This document shows positions 16,455 through 25,605 of a stretch of 64,000 nucleotides of DNA, in pieces. Numbering within the stretch: position 1 is the first letter of the stretch; every line of letters begins with the position of its first letter. The stretch comes from GWE2-40-63 sp050179685 (GTDB lineage: Bacteria > Bacteroidota > Bacteroidia > Bacteroidales > SZUA-534). Where the stretch lies: positions 1 through 64,000 of the forward strand of contig JBFXEW010000006.1 of NCBI GenBank assembly GCA_050179685.1. Reading direction: 5' to 3'. The position numbers and the translations under genes are program-made. Below the pieces are notes generated by a model that did not search any database, was not told the origin of the DNA, and saw only the letters and a program-made list of their open reading frames with translations.

Positions 16455-17168
16455 TTATTGGCTTGCGTAACCTAAGGTTACCACGCTGATTTTTATCCGG
16501 GCCGCTTTATGTAACATCTGGGCACAACCTTCTATGGTGGCTCCGGTTGTTAGTATATCGTCCACCAAAAGAATGTGTTTATCATTCAATTCATCGGCGT
16601 GGTTAACACCAAAAACTTCTTCCACGTTTTCCCAGCGCTCGTACCGCCCTTTTCGGGTTTGGGTTTCGGTAAAGGTTTTCCGTATCAGCATATCGGAACG
16701 CACTTTGGCCGGAAGGAATGCCGCAAGCCCATCGGCAATGGTTTTGCTTTGATTATATCCCCGTTTGAATTCCTTTTTGGGATGTAAAGGAACCGGCAAG
16801 ATGTATTCAGGCTCAAGAAAAGCGGGTTCTGAAACCAACTCAGAGCCAAATAATCGACCCAGTTCCACACCAATATCGGGACGATTCTGGTATTTCAACT
16901 GATGAATGAGTTTGCGGTATTTGCTTCCTTTTACAAAGAAAAAGAACGAGGTAACCCGTTCCAGGGGAACGCGTCCCCAAAAGATCTGCTCCAGCGGGTT
17001 TCCGGAAACTTTGTGATAATTTGTTCGTGGTAATTCATAAAGACATTTGGAACAAAGCACCTTTTCCTGGTTTATCAGGCTCGTTTTACACGCAGCACAA
17101 AGTTCGGGATAAAACAGGCTGACAAAATCCCAGAAGTATTGCGAAATCAATGGAACCCTGTTTTTCAT
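16455..17168 (-). CDS. comF: ComF family protein (phosphoribosyltransferase-like)
   Basis: A 237-residue ComF/GntX-type protein. The N-terminal zinc finger is visible as CAACKTSL and CSKCLYELP (about residues 19-45). The C-terminal phosphoribosyltransferase-type domain has the PRPP loop ILLVDDILTTGATIEGCAQ (about residues 198-216) and RGYNQSKTIADGLA. ComF is needed for DNA uptake in competent bacteria and may handle single-stranded DNA after import. It is the last gene of the ldcA-like - yraN - comF unit, 17 bp after yraN. Confidence 0.93.
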   Translation of the reverse strand: MKNRVPLISQYFWDFVSLFYPELCAACKTSLINQEKVLCSKCLYELPRTNYHKVSGNPLEQIFWGRVPLERVTSFFFFVKGSKYRKLIHQLKYQNRPDIGVELGRLFGSELVSEPAFLEPEYILPVPLHPKKEFKRGYNQSKTIADGLAAFLPAKVRSDMLIRKTFTETQTRKGRYERWENVEEVFGVNHADELNDKHILLVDDILTTGATIEGCAQMLHKAARIKISVVTLGYASQ

Positions 17169-17185
17169 AGGCTGATATGATGTTA

Positions 17186-17554
17186 TTATAACAGTTCGTT
17201 AGCTTTAAAAGCATCTTCAAGATGTTCCAGTATTCGATAAGGCTCACCTTTTAATACAGAAATAATATCGAAACGGCATTCCAAATCCATATCTTTTTGA
17301 ATCAGGTACGCATCAGCGGCATATACCAGGTTGCGCATCTTTTTTTTGGTTACGGCTTCCTGGGGTAATTCAAAAGCCAGTGTGGCGCGGGTTTTTACCT
17401 CGACAAAAACCACTACATTATTGTGCTGTGCTACAATATCAATCTCTTTGTGGTTAAAAAACCAGTTTACATCGAGAATGCGGTAGCCCTTTTTAATTAA
17501 GTAATTACGTGCCACTTCCTCACCAGTTCTGCCGGTAGTGTAGTGTTGAGACAT
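17186..17554 (-). CDS. yraN: YraN family (UPF0102) endonuclease-like protein
   Basis: A 122-residue member of UPF0102, which has a restriction endonuclease-like core. The conserved patterns are GRTGEEVARNYLIKKGYRIL near the N-terminus, NHKEIDIVAQHNNVVVFVEV with its EIDIV...VFVEVK acidic/Lys signature, and CRFDIISVL. Function is not established, though the fold suggests nucleic-acid processing, and pairing with comF suggests a link with DNA handling. It starts one base after the carboxypeptidase gene ends. Confidence 0.92.
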   Translation of the reverse strand: MSQHYTTGRTGEEVARNYLIKKGYRILDVNWFFNHKEIDIVAQHNNVVVFVEVKTRATLAFELPQEAVTKKKMRNLVYAADAYLIQKDMDLECRFDIISVLKGEPYRILEHLEDAFKANELL

Positions 17555-17555
17555 T

Positions 17556-18449
17556 TTATTTAAAATTCAGCTCAGTTTCACTGGCACTTACTTTTAATAC
17601 TACTTCACGCCCAAAAATAAGGGGTTGGTTATTTTCGATATGTCCCGACGGGAATCCAAAACAAACCGGATAATCGTAATCTTTCAGCAAATCAAAAACC
17701 AGTTCCTCTGCGTTGCGACCAAACGAGGGAATATTGTCTTCCATCGACGACAGCCCGCCAACGATTAGTCCCTTCAGGTTTTTCAAAACTCCCGCCAGTT
17801 TGAGTTGATAAAGCATTCTTTCGAATCGGTACAGGTATTCACCCACTTCTTCAATAAACAGAATTTTTCCGCCCAGCGATGGTGCGTAAGGTGTTCCCAA
17901 TAAACTTACAAGTATGGCTAAATTTCCTCCCATTAATTCACCCGAAGCTTTGCCCGGTTTATTTAATGTGTGGCCTTCAATCTGATAACTTAGGGATTCG
18001 CCTTTTAAAACCGAAAAAAGCCTGCGCAAACCTCTGGCTCCCGAATTAAAATGTACGGGCATTTGTCCATGTATCGATTCAACGCCCAGATTATTCAATT
18101 GAGCGTGCAAAACCGTGATATCGCTAAAACCAATCAGCCACTTAGGGTGTGCGGTAAATTGTTGAAACTTTAGCTGGTCAATAATCCGGATGGTTCCATA
18201 GCCTCCGCGCAAACAAAACAAGGCTTTCAGGTTTGTATTATCTAACATTTGCTGCATATCGTTAAGCCTTGCCTGATCGGTTCCGGCAAAAGGGCCATGT
18301 TCCAGATAAGTGGTTTTTCCCCGCACGGGTTCAAAGCCCTGTTGACTTATAAATTCCAGAATTTCAGGATACCGGTCTTGCGGAACAAATTTGGCCGGGG
18401 CTACAATGCCAATCTGGTCGCCTTTTTTAAGTGGAGGAGGTGTTTTCAT
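17556..18449 (-). CDS. LD-carboxypeptidase (S66 family)
   Basis: A 297-residue serine peptidase that removes the terminal D-Ala from muropeptide tetrapeptides in peptidoglycan recycling. The nucleophile is Ser109 in IGFSDITVLH; other conserved elements are LFCLRGGYGTIRI (about residues 77-89), FIEEVGEYLYRFERML with the catalytic Glu, and the His in FPSGHIENNQPL. There is no signal peptide, so it acts in the cytoplasm. It leads the operon with yraN and comF and is divergent from metG. Confidence 0.93.
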   Translation of the reverse strand: MKTPPPLKKGDQIGIVAPAKFVPQDRYPEILEFISQQGFEPVRGKTTYLEHGPFAGTDQARLNDMQQMLDNTNLKALFCLRGGYGTIRIIDQLKFQQFTAHPKWLIGFSDITVLHAQLNNLGVESIHGQMPVHFNSGARGLRRLFSVLKGESLSYQIEGHTLNKPGKASGELMGGNLAILVSLLGTPYAPSLGGKILFIEEVGEYLYRFERMLYQLKLAGVLKNLKGLIVGGLSSMEDNIPSFGRNAEELVFDLLKDYDYPVCFGFPSGHIENNQPLIFGREVVLKVSASETELNFK

Positions 18450-18558
18450 AACCTTAGGTTCAACTCAGTTTGTTCAAAAGTAATTAATTTTAACTGCTTA
18501 CGATAAAATTTAAAGCAAAATCGCTTGCTTTTTCTGGTCGCAACTTGCGGCTAAATTA

Positions 18559-18566
18559 TATCTTTG
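18559..18566 (+). promoter_or_regulatory. Candidate -7 box for metG
   Basis: TATCTTTG matches TAnnTTTG, 38 bases upstream of the GTG start codon. No good -33 TTTG is seen at 19-20 bases. Confidence 0.45.
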
Positions 18567-18604
18567 CAGCAGTTTTTAACATGCACCACAAAACAAAATA
18601 GAAC

Positions 18605-20647
18605 GTGAAAAATTTTAAACGATACACCGTAACTTCAGCCTTGCCGTATGCAAACGGACCGGTTCATATTGGCCACCTGGCGGGTGTTTACATTCCTGCC
18701 GACATTTATGCCCGCTACCTGCGATTAAGAGGAAACGATGTGGTATTTATTGGTGGTTCCGACGAACACGGTGTTCCCATTACCATAAAAGCGCGCAACG
18801 AGGGAGTTACGCCTCAGGATGTGGTAGATAAGTACCATACAATTATTAAAAAATCGTTCGAAGATTTGGGTATCTCGTTCGATGTTTATTCACGCACCAG
18901 TTCAAAAACGCATCATAAAACAGCTTCCGACTTTTTCAGAAAACTTTACAACGAAGGTAAATTCATTGAGAAAACTTCGGAACAGTATTTCGATGTGGAA
19001 GCGGGTCAGTTTTTGGCCGATCGCTATATTAAAGGAACCTGTCCCCATTGTGCAAACGAAGAAGCTTACGGCGATCAGTGTGAGAAATGTGGCACTTCGT
19101 TAAGTCCGATGGATTTAATAAATCCTAAATCGACCTTAAGCGGAAATAAACCGGTTTTAAAAGAAACCCGCCATTGGTATTTGCCTCTCGATCAGCACGA
19201 ACCATTTCTAAAAAAATGGATACTGGAAGAACATAAAGAATGGAAAGCTAATGTTTACGGGCAATGTAAGTCGTGGCTCGATGCCGGATTGCAGCCCAGA
19301 GCGGTAAGCCGCGATTTGGATTGGGGCGTTCCCGTTCCGGTTGAAGGAGTCGAAGGAAAAGTGCTTTATGTTTGGTTCGATGCCCCCATTGGTTACATAT
19401 CGAACACCATTGAATGGGCTGAGCAAAATGGCAAAGACTGGAAAAAATACTGGCAGGACGACGATGCCAAACTGGTTCATTTTATCGGAAAAGATAACAT
19501 TGTGTTCCACTGTATTATTTTTCCGGCTATGTTAAAATCGCATGGCGCTTATATTTTACCCGAAAATGTTCCCGGCAATGAGTTCCTGAACCTCGAAGGC
19601 GATAAAATTTCCACCTCACGAAACTGGGCTGTTTGGTTGCATGAGTATCTGGAAGAATTCCCCGGCAAGCAGGATGTGTTGCGCTACGTTTTGGCAGCAA
19701 ACATGCCTGAAACCAAAGACAACGATTTTACCTGGAAAGATTTTCAGGCACGCAATAACAATGAGTTGGTAGCTATTTTAGGTAATTTTATCAACCGCAC
19801 AGCGGTTTTAACTCAAAAATATTACGACAGAAAAGTTCCATCGCTCGGAGAACTACAGCCCATTGATCAGGAAACCATTGCCGAAATGGCACAACACAAA
19901 GAACGAATTGAATCGTCGCTTGAAAATTACCGCTTTCGCGAAGCTTTAAAGGAAGCAATGAACCTGGCTCGCCTGGGCAACAAATACCTGGCCGATACCG
20001 AACCCTGGAAATTAATTAAAACCGATGAATCCCGGGTCAAAACCATTATGAATATCTGTATTCAGCTAACGGCTAACCTGTCCATTATTTTTGAGCCTTT
20101 TATGCCTTTTACAGCACAAAAGATTCGACAATTGCTCCACATTGAATCGTTGGGATGGGAAAAACTAGGGCAAATGAATTTGCTTGCTCCGGGACATCTT
20201 TTGGACGAGCCGTTTTTATTGTTCGATAAAATTGAAGATGAGGCAATTGAAGCGCAAGTGCAAAAGCTTGAAGCAACCCGTCAATTGAAACTCGACAACA
20301 CTCCGGCGGTTGAGGCAAAAGAATTAATTACCTACGACGATTTTACAAAGCTTGATATTCGTACGGGAACTATTCTGGAAGCTGAGAAAGTGGCTAAAAC
20401 AAAAAAACTACTCAAATTGCTTGTCGATACAGGAATTGATAAACGTACGGTGGTTTCAGGAATTGCCGAATATTATAATCCGGAAGAATTAAAAGGAAAA
20501 AAGGTGAGTATTTTAGTTAACCTTGCACCTCGCAGCATCAAAGGGATTGAATCGCAGGGAATGATTCTGATGGCTGAAAATGCCGATGGAAGCCTGAGTT
20601 TTGTGGCGAGCGAGAAAGAAGTAAACAACGGTTCCGAAATAAAGTAA
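18605..20647 (+). CDS. metG: Methionyl-tRNA synthetase
   Basis: A 680-residue class I aminoacyl-tRNA synthetase for methionine. The HIGH motif is in GPVHIGHLAGVYIPADI (residues about 18-34); the zinc knuckle is CPHCANEEAYGDQCEKCG (about 145-162); the KMSKS loop appears as GDKISTSRNW, the KISTS variant usual in this subgroup. A C-terminal tRNA-binding domain (DFTKLDIRTGTILEAEKVAK) follows at about 580-680. The start is GTG at 18605; an upstream ATG frame stops after six codons. It ends at a strong terminator. Confidence 0.97.
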   Translation: MKNFKRYTVTSALPYANGPVHIGHLAGVYIPADIYARYLRLRGNDVVFIGGSDEHGVPITIKARNEGVTPQDVVDKYHTIIKKSFEDLGISFDVYSRTSSKTHHKTASDFFRKLYNEGKFIEKTSEQYFDVEAGQFLADRYIKGTCPHCANEEAYGDQCEKCGTSLSPMDLINPKSTLSGNKPVLKETRHWYLPLDQHEPFLKKWILEEHKEWKANVYGQCKSWLDAGLQPRAVSRDLDWGVPVPVEGVEGKVLYVWFDAPIGYISNTIEWAEQNGKDWKKYWQDDDAKLVHFIGKDNIVFHCIIFPAMLKSHGAYILPENVPGNEFLNLEGDKISTSRNWAVWLHEYLEEFPGKQDVLRYVLAANMPETKDNDFTWKDFQARNNNELVAILGNFINRTAVLTQKYYDRKVPSLGELQPIDQETIAEMAQHKERIESSLENYRFREALKEAMNLARLGNKYLADTEPWKLIKTDESRVKTIMNICIQLTANLSIIFEPFMPFTAQKIRQLLHIESLGWEKLGQMNLLAPGHLLDEPFLLFDKIEDEAIEAQVQKLEATRQLKLDNTPAVEAKELITYDDFTKLDIRTGTILEAEKVAKTKKLLKLLVDTGIDKRTVVSGIAEYYNPEELKGKKVSILVNLAPRSIKGIESQGMILMAENADGSLSFVASEKEVNNGSEIK

Positions 20648-20663
20648 AACATACTTTCCACAC

Positions 20664-20692
20664 AAAAGCCCCGACTTGTTCGGGGTTTTTTG
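20664..20692 (+). terminator. Terminator after metG
   Basis: AAAAGCCCCGA (from 20664) pairs with TCGGGG followed by TTTTTTGTTTT, a compact GC-rich stem with a four- to five-base loop and a T-run, 17 bases past the metG stop. Confidence 0.92.
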
Positions 20693-20837
20693 TTTTATCG
20701 GTAATTGACTTTTGATTTTTACCCTTTTACCGTTGCTTACCGAAAAAAAGCATCCGTTTACCGATTCCTTTTTGTTAGGTTCTTTGGTTCAGGTTATTTT
20801 TGGCCTAGATTTTAAAACGAAACTAAAACCTATAGCA

Positions 20838-21587
20838 ATGGATTATACAAAAAACGATAAAATGAACCGGAAGCCTCACTGTTCAAAGAATGATGGACTT
20901 CCTTTTATGGGGATTTTTCTTATTGTGCTTGGCGTGGTATTTCTGCTCGATAGAATTGGAATTATACCCCATGAATACCGGAAGTATCTTTTTAGCTGGC
21001 AATCGTTACTTATTTTTGTTGGTTTAATCAGTCTTTTTAAATCTCACGCCCGCTTCCCCGGTTTGATTCTTATATTGGTTGGTAGCGGTTTTATGATTCC
21101 CTCACTTTTCGATTTACCTTTTAATGTTACACGTCTTGTTTTTCCTGTTATTTTAATTTTGGTCGGAATTGCCCTTGTATTTAAAGCCCGAAACCTAAAA
21201 CACCCGCATGTTTTTTTCTCCGACACCGAAACCCAAAGTAACAGTGAACGAATTGATGAAGTAGCAATCTTTGGTGGTGGAAAACGGGTTGTTTCGAATC
21301 AAAACATTAAAGGAGGCCAGATAACCGCCATATTTGGAGGTGTGGAACTCGACATGTCTGATGCCGATTTGAGTGACGAAGGTGCTGTAATTGAAATTGC
21401 CTGTATATTTGGCGGAGCTACCATAATTGTGAATCCGGAATGGGATGTTCAGGTACAGGTAACTTCAATTTTAGGCGGTTTTTCTGACCAACGCAAAGTT
21501 TACAAACGAACCGAGCCCAACACCGGGAAAAAACTTATTATTAAAGGAGCGGCTATTTTTGGCGGCGGCGAACTAAAATCGTTTTAA
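20838..21587 (+). CDS. LiaF/LiaI-like membrane protein
   Basis: A 249-residue protein with four short hydrophobic helices in the first half (FMGIFLIVLGVVFLLDRI, LLIFVGLISLFKS, GLILILVGSGFMI, VFPVILILVGIALVFKA) and a C-terminal beta-rich domain with repeated glycine motifs (VAIFGGGKRV, TAIFGGVELD, ACIFGGATII, AAIFGGGEL), the pattern of LiaF-type cell-wall stress response proteins. I chose the ATG at 20838 because it starts just before the soluble leader; an upstream frame to 20712 would add an unrelated tail. It precedes a LytS/LytTR pair and likely belongs to its sensing module. Confidence 0.8.
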   Translation: MDYTKNDKMNRKPHCSKNDGLPFMGIFLIVLGVVFLLDRIGIIPHEYRKYLFSWQSLLIFVGLISLFKSHARFPGLILILVGSGFMIPSLFDLPFNVTRLVFPVILILVGIALVFKARNLKHPHVFFSDTETQSNSERIDEVAIFGGGKRVVSNQNIKGGQITAIFGGVELDMSDADLSDEGAVIEIACIFGGATIIVNPEWDVQVQVTSILGGFSDQRKVYKRTEPNTGKKLIIKGAAIFGGGELKSF

Positions 21588-21671
21588 AACGCAACGGTTG
21601 TAAATGAAACAACATCTGAAGGCTGTTATTAACCCAGCCTGCCGATGGGCCGGCTATAAAACCTTTTTGTT

Positions 21672-22259
21672 ATGAAAAAAAGTATTGTTGTTTTGTTAAG
21701 CCTTGTTATTTCTGTCGCATCGTATTCGCAGGATAAAGATGATTTTCAGACCATATTTGGTGATAGTAAAGTTTGCGTTTCCGGAATGGGAGGTTTTGAG
21801 ATGCACTTTTCATCGCTGGGTGGATATTATGCCTATGGAGCCGGTGGAGGTGGTGGAGCCCTTTTAAACCGGACTTTGCTTATTGGCGGTTACGGCGTAG
21901 GATACTCTATCGATCGTACATTAACCATAAATACCGAATCGTATACTAATATCGGAATTGGGCATGGTGGATTTTTGTTTGGATACATTCATAAAGGGAA
22001 CAAACCCGTTCATCCCGCAGCATTTTTACAGATAGGCTGGGGTGAACTGGAATCTTTTCAGCCGGACACCCGAATTTCTGACAATTTTATGGTTTTAAAT
22101 CCATCAGTCGAAGTGGAGATTAATGTAACCCGCTATTTTAGGATTTCTGTAGGCGGACATTATCAATTAGTAAGCGGAATTGGGAATTATGACGAACTTA
22201 GCAATTCTGACTTTAGCGGCCCCGGCGGAAAGTTAGCCTTTCGCTTTGGTTGGTTTTAA
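21672..22259 (+). CDS. Secreted glycine-rich protein of unknown function
   Basis: A 195-residue protein with a signal peptide (MKKSIVVLLSLVISVASYSQ). The mature chain has glycine-rich strands such as YYAYGAGGGGGALLNRTLL, GYGVGYSIDRTL, and a final LAFRFGWF, resembling a small beta-barrel or lipocalin-like outer-membrane protein. It sits between the LiaF-like gene (84 bp upstream) and the histidine kinase gene (10 bp downstream), so it probably shares their transcript and may be a sensor input or an output. No family recognised. Confidence 0.8.
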   Translation: MKKSIVVLLSLVISVASYSQDKDDFQTIFGDSKVCVSGMGGFEMHFSSLGGYYAYGAGGGGGALLNRTLLIGGYGVGYSIDRTLTINTESYTNIGIGHGGFLFGYIHKGNKPVHPAAFLQIGWGELESFQPDTRISDNFMVLNPSVEVEINVTRYFRISVGGHYQLVSGIGNYDELSNSDFSGPGGKLAFRFGWF

Positions 22260-22269
22260 TAAAATATAA

Positions 22270-23349
22270 ATGAAGCATCCCATTACACAAAAATTACGGT
22301 TTCTTTTAATTTATTCCGCTATTTGGCTGGTGATAATGGGAATACATATAGGCACGTTGACCTTTATGTATAAAATCAGTTTAGGATATGCCCTGGCCGA
22401 TGCGTTGATTTTTAACACCCTTTATGCCTTTTTGGGAGTTGCTTTGTGGTATCCGGTTTTTTATAACAATCCGGAAAAGCAGAGTTTTTCAAACCTGATT
22501 ATCAACCACCTGAGCATTATGTCGCTTTCGCTGGCTTTTTGGATTAGCCTGGGAATTTTTATCAGCAAGTTACTATTTAATGAATCAGACACTTATCTTG
22601 AATTTGTAGAAGACGGAATAACCTGGCGGATTTTTACCGGTATCTTTTTTTATTTTATCATTGTAATGCTGTATTACCTGTACATTTATGGTCAAAACCT
22701 TAAAGAACACATGATGCAGGAATCGCGACTGCGTGAGAAAATTAACGAGGCTGAGTTACAAACGCTGAAGTCGCAGATAAATCCTCATTTTTTATTCAAT
22801 AGCTTGAACTCGCTCAGCTCGCTTACCATAACCAATCCGGAAAAAGCACATGAAATGATAATTAAACTTTCCGGCTTTTTGCGTTATTCGTTGGCACACG
22901 ATCCCAATAAACTAATTCCCTTGCGTCAGGAAATTGAAAATGTGGAATCGTATATTGCCGTTGAGAAAATTCGCTTTGGCGAGAAGCTAATATTTGAAAA
23001 AGAAATAAACCAGGCGTGTTACGAACATAAAGTTCCGTTTTTAATTTTGCAACCCTTAATTGAGAATGCAATTAAACACGGGGTTTACGAGAGCACCGAA
23101 CCCATTACCTTAAAAATTAGTTGCAAACCACAATCCGACGCCAGTATTCAGATTACGATCAGCAATAATTTCGATCCCGAGGCGCTTCCACGAAAAGGAA
23201 CCGGAACCGGAATAAAAAACATTATAGAGCGATTGCGGATAATCTATCAGTTAAATGATTTGTTTACTTATCAAAAAACAGAAAATAGTTTTGAGGTTCA
23301 GATAATTGTGCCTTCGAAACCGGCATTCAAAGAATCGATCGACATGTAA
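22270..23349 (+). CDS. LytS/YehU-type sensor histidine kinase
   Basis: A 359-residue kinase. About four hydrophobic helices fill residues 10-155 (e.g. FLLIYSAIWLVIMGIHIGTL). The phosphoacceptor His173 lies in LKSQINPHFLFNSLNSLSSL, the HPK family 8 signature, and the ATPase N-box is LILQPLIENAIKHGVYES with the G-box GTGTGIKNIIERL. It autophosphorylates and passes phosphate to the LytTR regulator encoded 61-67 bp downstream. The signal is unknown; LiaF-like and secreted neighbours suggest envelope stress. Confidence 0.94.
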   Translation: MKHPITQKLRFLLIYSAIWLVIMGIHIGTLTFMYKISLGYALADALIFNTLYAFLGVALWYPVFYNNPEKQSFSNLIINHLSIMSLSLAFWISLGIFISKLLFNESDTYLEFVEDGITWRIFTGIFFYFIIVMLYYLYIYGQNLKEHMMQESRLREKINEAELQTLKSQINPHFLFNSLNSLSSLTITNPEKAHEMIIKLSGFLRYSLAHDPNKLIPLRQEIENVESYIAVEKIRFGEKLIFEKEINQACYEHKVPFLILQPLIENAIKHGVYESTEPITLKISCKPQSDASIQITISNNFDPEALPRKGTGTGIKNIIERLRIIYQLNDLFTYQKTENSFEVQIIVPSKPAFKESIDM

Positions 23350-23416
23350 AGAAGAAATTACTTTTGTGAATGTGCGATTTTATTGGCAATAAATAATTAC
23401 TATAAAATATTTGGGT

Positions 23417-24157
23417 ATGAAGGTATTGATTATTGAAGATGAGGCTCCGGCCCGCGAAATAGTGAAAGCTTTTTTGAAAAATTACCCCGAAGCGGAACTG
23501 GTGGGTGAGTGCGAAGATGGTTTTTCCGGATTGAAAGCCATAAAGGAAATGCAACCCGATTTGGTTTTTCTCGATGTGCAAATGCCAAAAATTACCGGAT
23601 TCGAGATGCTTGAACTACTCGACGAACAACCTCAGATTATTTTTACCACAGCCTACGATCAATATGCCATTAAAGCATTTGAAATGAATGCGGTGGATTA
23701 CCTGCTTAAGCCTTTTTCAAAAGAGCGGTTTAATCAGGCCATGGAGAAAGTACAAACCAAAGAGGCTGCAAGCGACACCGGTGAAAAATTGCAAAAGGTG
23801 ATTCAAACCCTCGACGAAAAGTCAGAAAAACTATTTCGTATTGCCGTAAAAAAAGGGGGCGACATTCATATGATTCCCGTTGAAGAGCTGCTTTATATTG
23901 AAGCCAAAGACGATTATGTAATGCTTTACACCGCAAAGGGTCGCTACCTTAAAGAAAAAACCATGAAGTATTACGAGAATCATTTGGACGAACAGGAATT
24001 TGTTCGGGTTCATCGTTCCTATATTGTTCGTGTTGATCAGGTAAAACGACTTGAGCCCTATGGAAAATCGTCGTATCTGGCTATTTTATCGCAAGGACAA
24101 AAAATTAATGTAAGCCTTTCAGGTTATCGTAAATTGAAGGAAGTATTGAGTTTTTAG
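23417..24157 (+). CDS. LytTR-family response regulator
   Basis: A 246-residue regulator with an N-terminal receiver (phosphoacceptor Asp53 in DLVFLDVQMPK, acidic pair in IIEDEAP, conserved Lys in YLLKPFSKERF) and a C-terminal LytTR DNA-binding domain (LLYIEAKDDYVMLYTAKG, then FVRVHRSYIVRVDQVKRLE). It is the partner of the kinase upstream. The ATG at 23417 begins MKVLIIEDE; a TTG six bases earlier is less likely. The last four bases overlap the end of the converging gldA gene, so no terminator separates them. Confidence 0.95.
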   Translation: MKVLIIEDEAPAREIVKAFLKNYPEAELVGECEDGFSGLKAIKEMQPDLVFLDVQMPKITGFEMLELLDEQPQIIFTTAYDQYAIKAFEMNAVDYLLKPFSKERFNQAMEKVQTKEAASDTGEKLQKVIQTLDEKSEKLFRIAVKKGGDIHMIPVEELLYIEAKDDYVMLYTAKGRYLKEKTMKYYENHLDEQEFVRVHRSYIVRVDQVKRLEPYGKSSYLAILSQGQKINVSLSGYRKLKEVLSF

Positions 24158-25065
24158 TTTTTGGTTAATTCCTGAAAAACTTCTTCGAGCGATTTTTCCT
24201 TTTTTTGCATCGACAGAATGGGAATGTTTTGTTTTGTAGCAAATTGAAATAAATCATAACGAATATCTTTTTCTGATGCCGCTTCAACCATCCAGTAACG
24301 GGTATCAGCGTTTACTACGGTCAACACTCCCGGAATTGCCAGTAGTTCTTCCTTGTTTATTTTTTCAGCAAATTCAATAAGAATTACCTGTTTTTCGGCT
24401 TCCCAGTTTTCCTGAATTCCCCGGGTCGAATTGTCGGCTACCAGGGTTCCCTGTTTAAGAATAATTATCCGGTCGCAGATGGCTTCTACTTCCTGCATAA
24501 TGTGGGTCGAAAGCATGATTGTTTTTTCTTTTCCAATTTCTGAAATCAGGTTCCGGATTTCAATAATCTGATTCGGATCCAAACCCGAGGTAGGCTCATC
24601 AAGAATTAACACTTTGGGATCGTGTAGTAAAGCCTGGGCAATTCCTACCCGTTGCCGGTATCCTTTCGACAGGGCTCCTATTTTTTTGTGTTGTTCGCGG
24701 GTTAAGCCGGTTTTCTCAACCATTTCCTGCACTTTTGACCTCAGGTTTTTGGTTTTGTAGGTTTGCCCCACATATTCAAGGTATTCTTTTACATACATTT
24801 CGAGGTAGAGTGGATTATTCTCGGGCAGGTAACCAATTATTTTTTTAACCTCCATGGATTGATTCATCACATTTAATCCCTCTACGGTAACCTCACCTTC
24901 GTTTACCGGAATAACGCCGGTAATAATTTTCATCATGGTCGATTTTCCTGCACCATTGGGACCTAAAAATCCAACAATTTCACCGGTGTTTATTTTAAAA
25001 CTAACCTGGTTTAACGCGCGTTGTTCTCCGTAAAGTTTAGTAACGTTTGAAACTTCAATAGCCAT
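24154..25065 (-). CDS. gldA: ABC transporter ATPase, GldA type
   Basis: A 303-residue ATP-binding protein. Walker A is GPNGAGKSTMMK (about residues 35-46), the Q-loop lies near GYLPENNPLY, the signature is LSKGYRQRVGIAQAL, and Walker B is VLILDEPTSGLDP. Length and the C-terminal extension match gliding-motility GldA proteins, which work with the GldF and GldG membrane subunits in Flavobacterium. Neither gldF nor gldG is nearby, so the permease is encoded elsewhere. The family also contains drug and NatA-type exporters. The gene converges on the LytTR regulator with a four-base overlap. Confidence 0.85.
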   Translation of the reverse strand: MAIEVSNVTKLYGEQRALNQVSFKINTGEIVGFLGPNGAGKSTMMKIITGVIPVNEGEVTVEGLNVMNQSMEVKKIIGYLPENNPLYLEMYVKEYLEYVGQTYKTKNLRSKVQEMVEKTGLTREQHKKIGALSKGYRQRVGIAQALLHDPKVLILDEPTSGLDPNQIIEIRNLISEIGKEKTIMLSTHIMQEVEAICDRIIILKQGTLVADNSTRGIQENWEAEKQVILIEFAEKINKEELLAIPGVLTVVNADTRYWMVEAASEKDIRYDLFQFATKQNIPILSMQKKEKSLEEVFQELTKN

Positions 25066-25605
25066 GGTTTCTAATTTTGGCTTAAAAGTACAAATTATGA
25101 CGAAAAAAAGATAATTAGAATGGTTGCCTGCATTGGGCTAACCTTATGTTGTTAATTAGTGTAGTTCGCATCTGTAAGTTAATGTGTTTTATGCCAGATG
25201 TTTAAGTGCTTATTAATAAAGGTTGTATAACATATTCGATAGATAATTAACCGTTTGAAATTCAAATTGTACAATCCTACCTAATAATATAACCACAACA
25301 TTCCTTTTACTAACTAAAAAACGGAATATTGAAACGGCTACAATCAATAAATTATTAACGTGAGTTCGATGTAAATAAAACAGAATGAAAATTATTTAAA
25401 AAGAAATTGAATTCACCCCTAAAGTCTCCGCCGGGGCGGAACACATTTTCCAAATTAATTTTTTTCTGAGATGGGGCTGTCCCCCTTGTGTTACTCACTT
25501 CGTTCGTGAACTTTTCTCATGACCGAAGGGAATAAAGCGCTTCGCTAAGTTGAAGGGGGTTAGGGGGATGAATATTCTTATGTCGAACTCACGTTATTTA
25601 ATAAT
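25066..25605. other. Gene-free stretch upstream of gldA and beyond the DUF6448 gene
   Basis: This 540-bp gap holds no convincing gene. Its right-hand 240 bp is the inverted-repeat element at 25356-25596. The left part is AT-rich and includes the presumed gldA promoter; on the minus strand ATAATTTG lies about 30 bases before the gldA start, a near match to the -7 consensus. Confidence 0.6.
25356..25596. repeat. 241-bp element with 19-bp terminal inverted repeats
   Basis: The left end TAACGTGAGTTCGATGTAA (25356-25374) and the right end TTATGTCGAACTCACGTTA (25578-25596) are inverted copies matching at 17 of 19 positions. The interior has GC-rich islands unlike the surrounding AT-rich DNA, such as TCTCCGCCGGGGCGGAA (25433-25441 region) and CCCCCTTG...GAAGGGGGTTAGGGGGA (about 25490-25570), which themselves can fold back. 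No ORF is present. It resembles a small non-autonomous (MITE-like) or intergenic repeat element. Confidence 0.65.

Noticed and set aside
20712..20837. N-terminal extension of the LiaF-like protein
   Set aside because: The extra 42 residues resemble no known leader and the ATG at 20838 begins directly before the typical soluble start.
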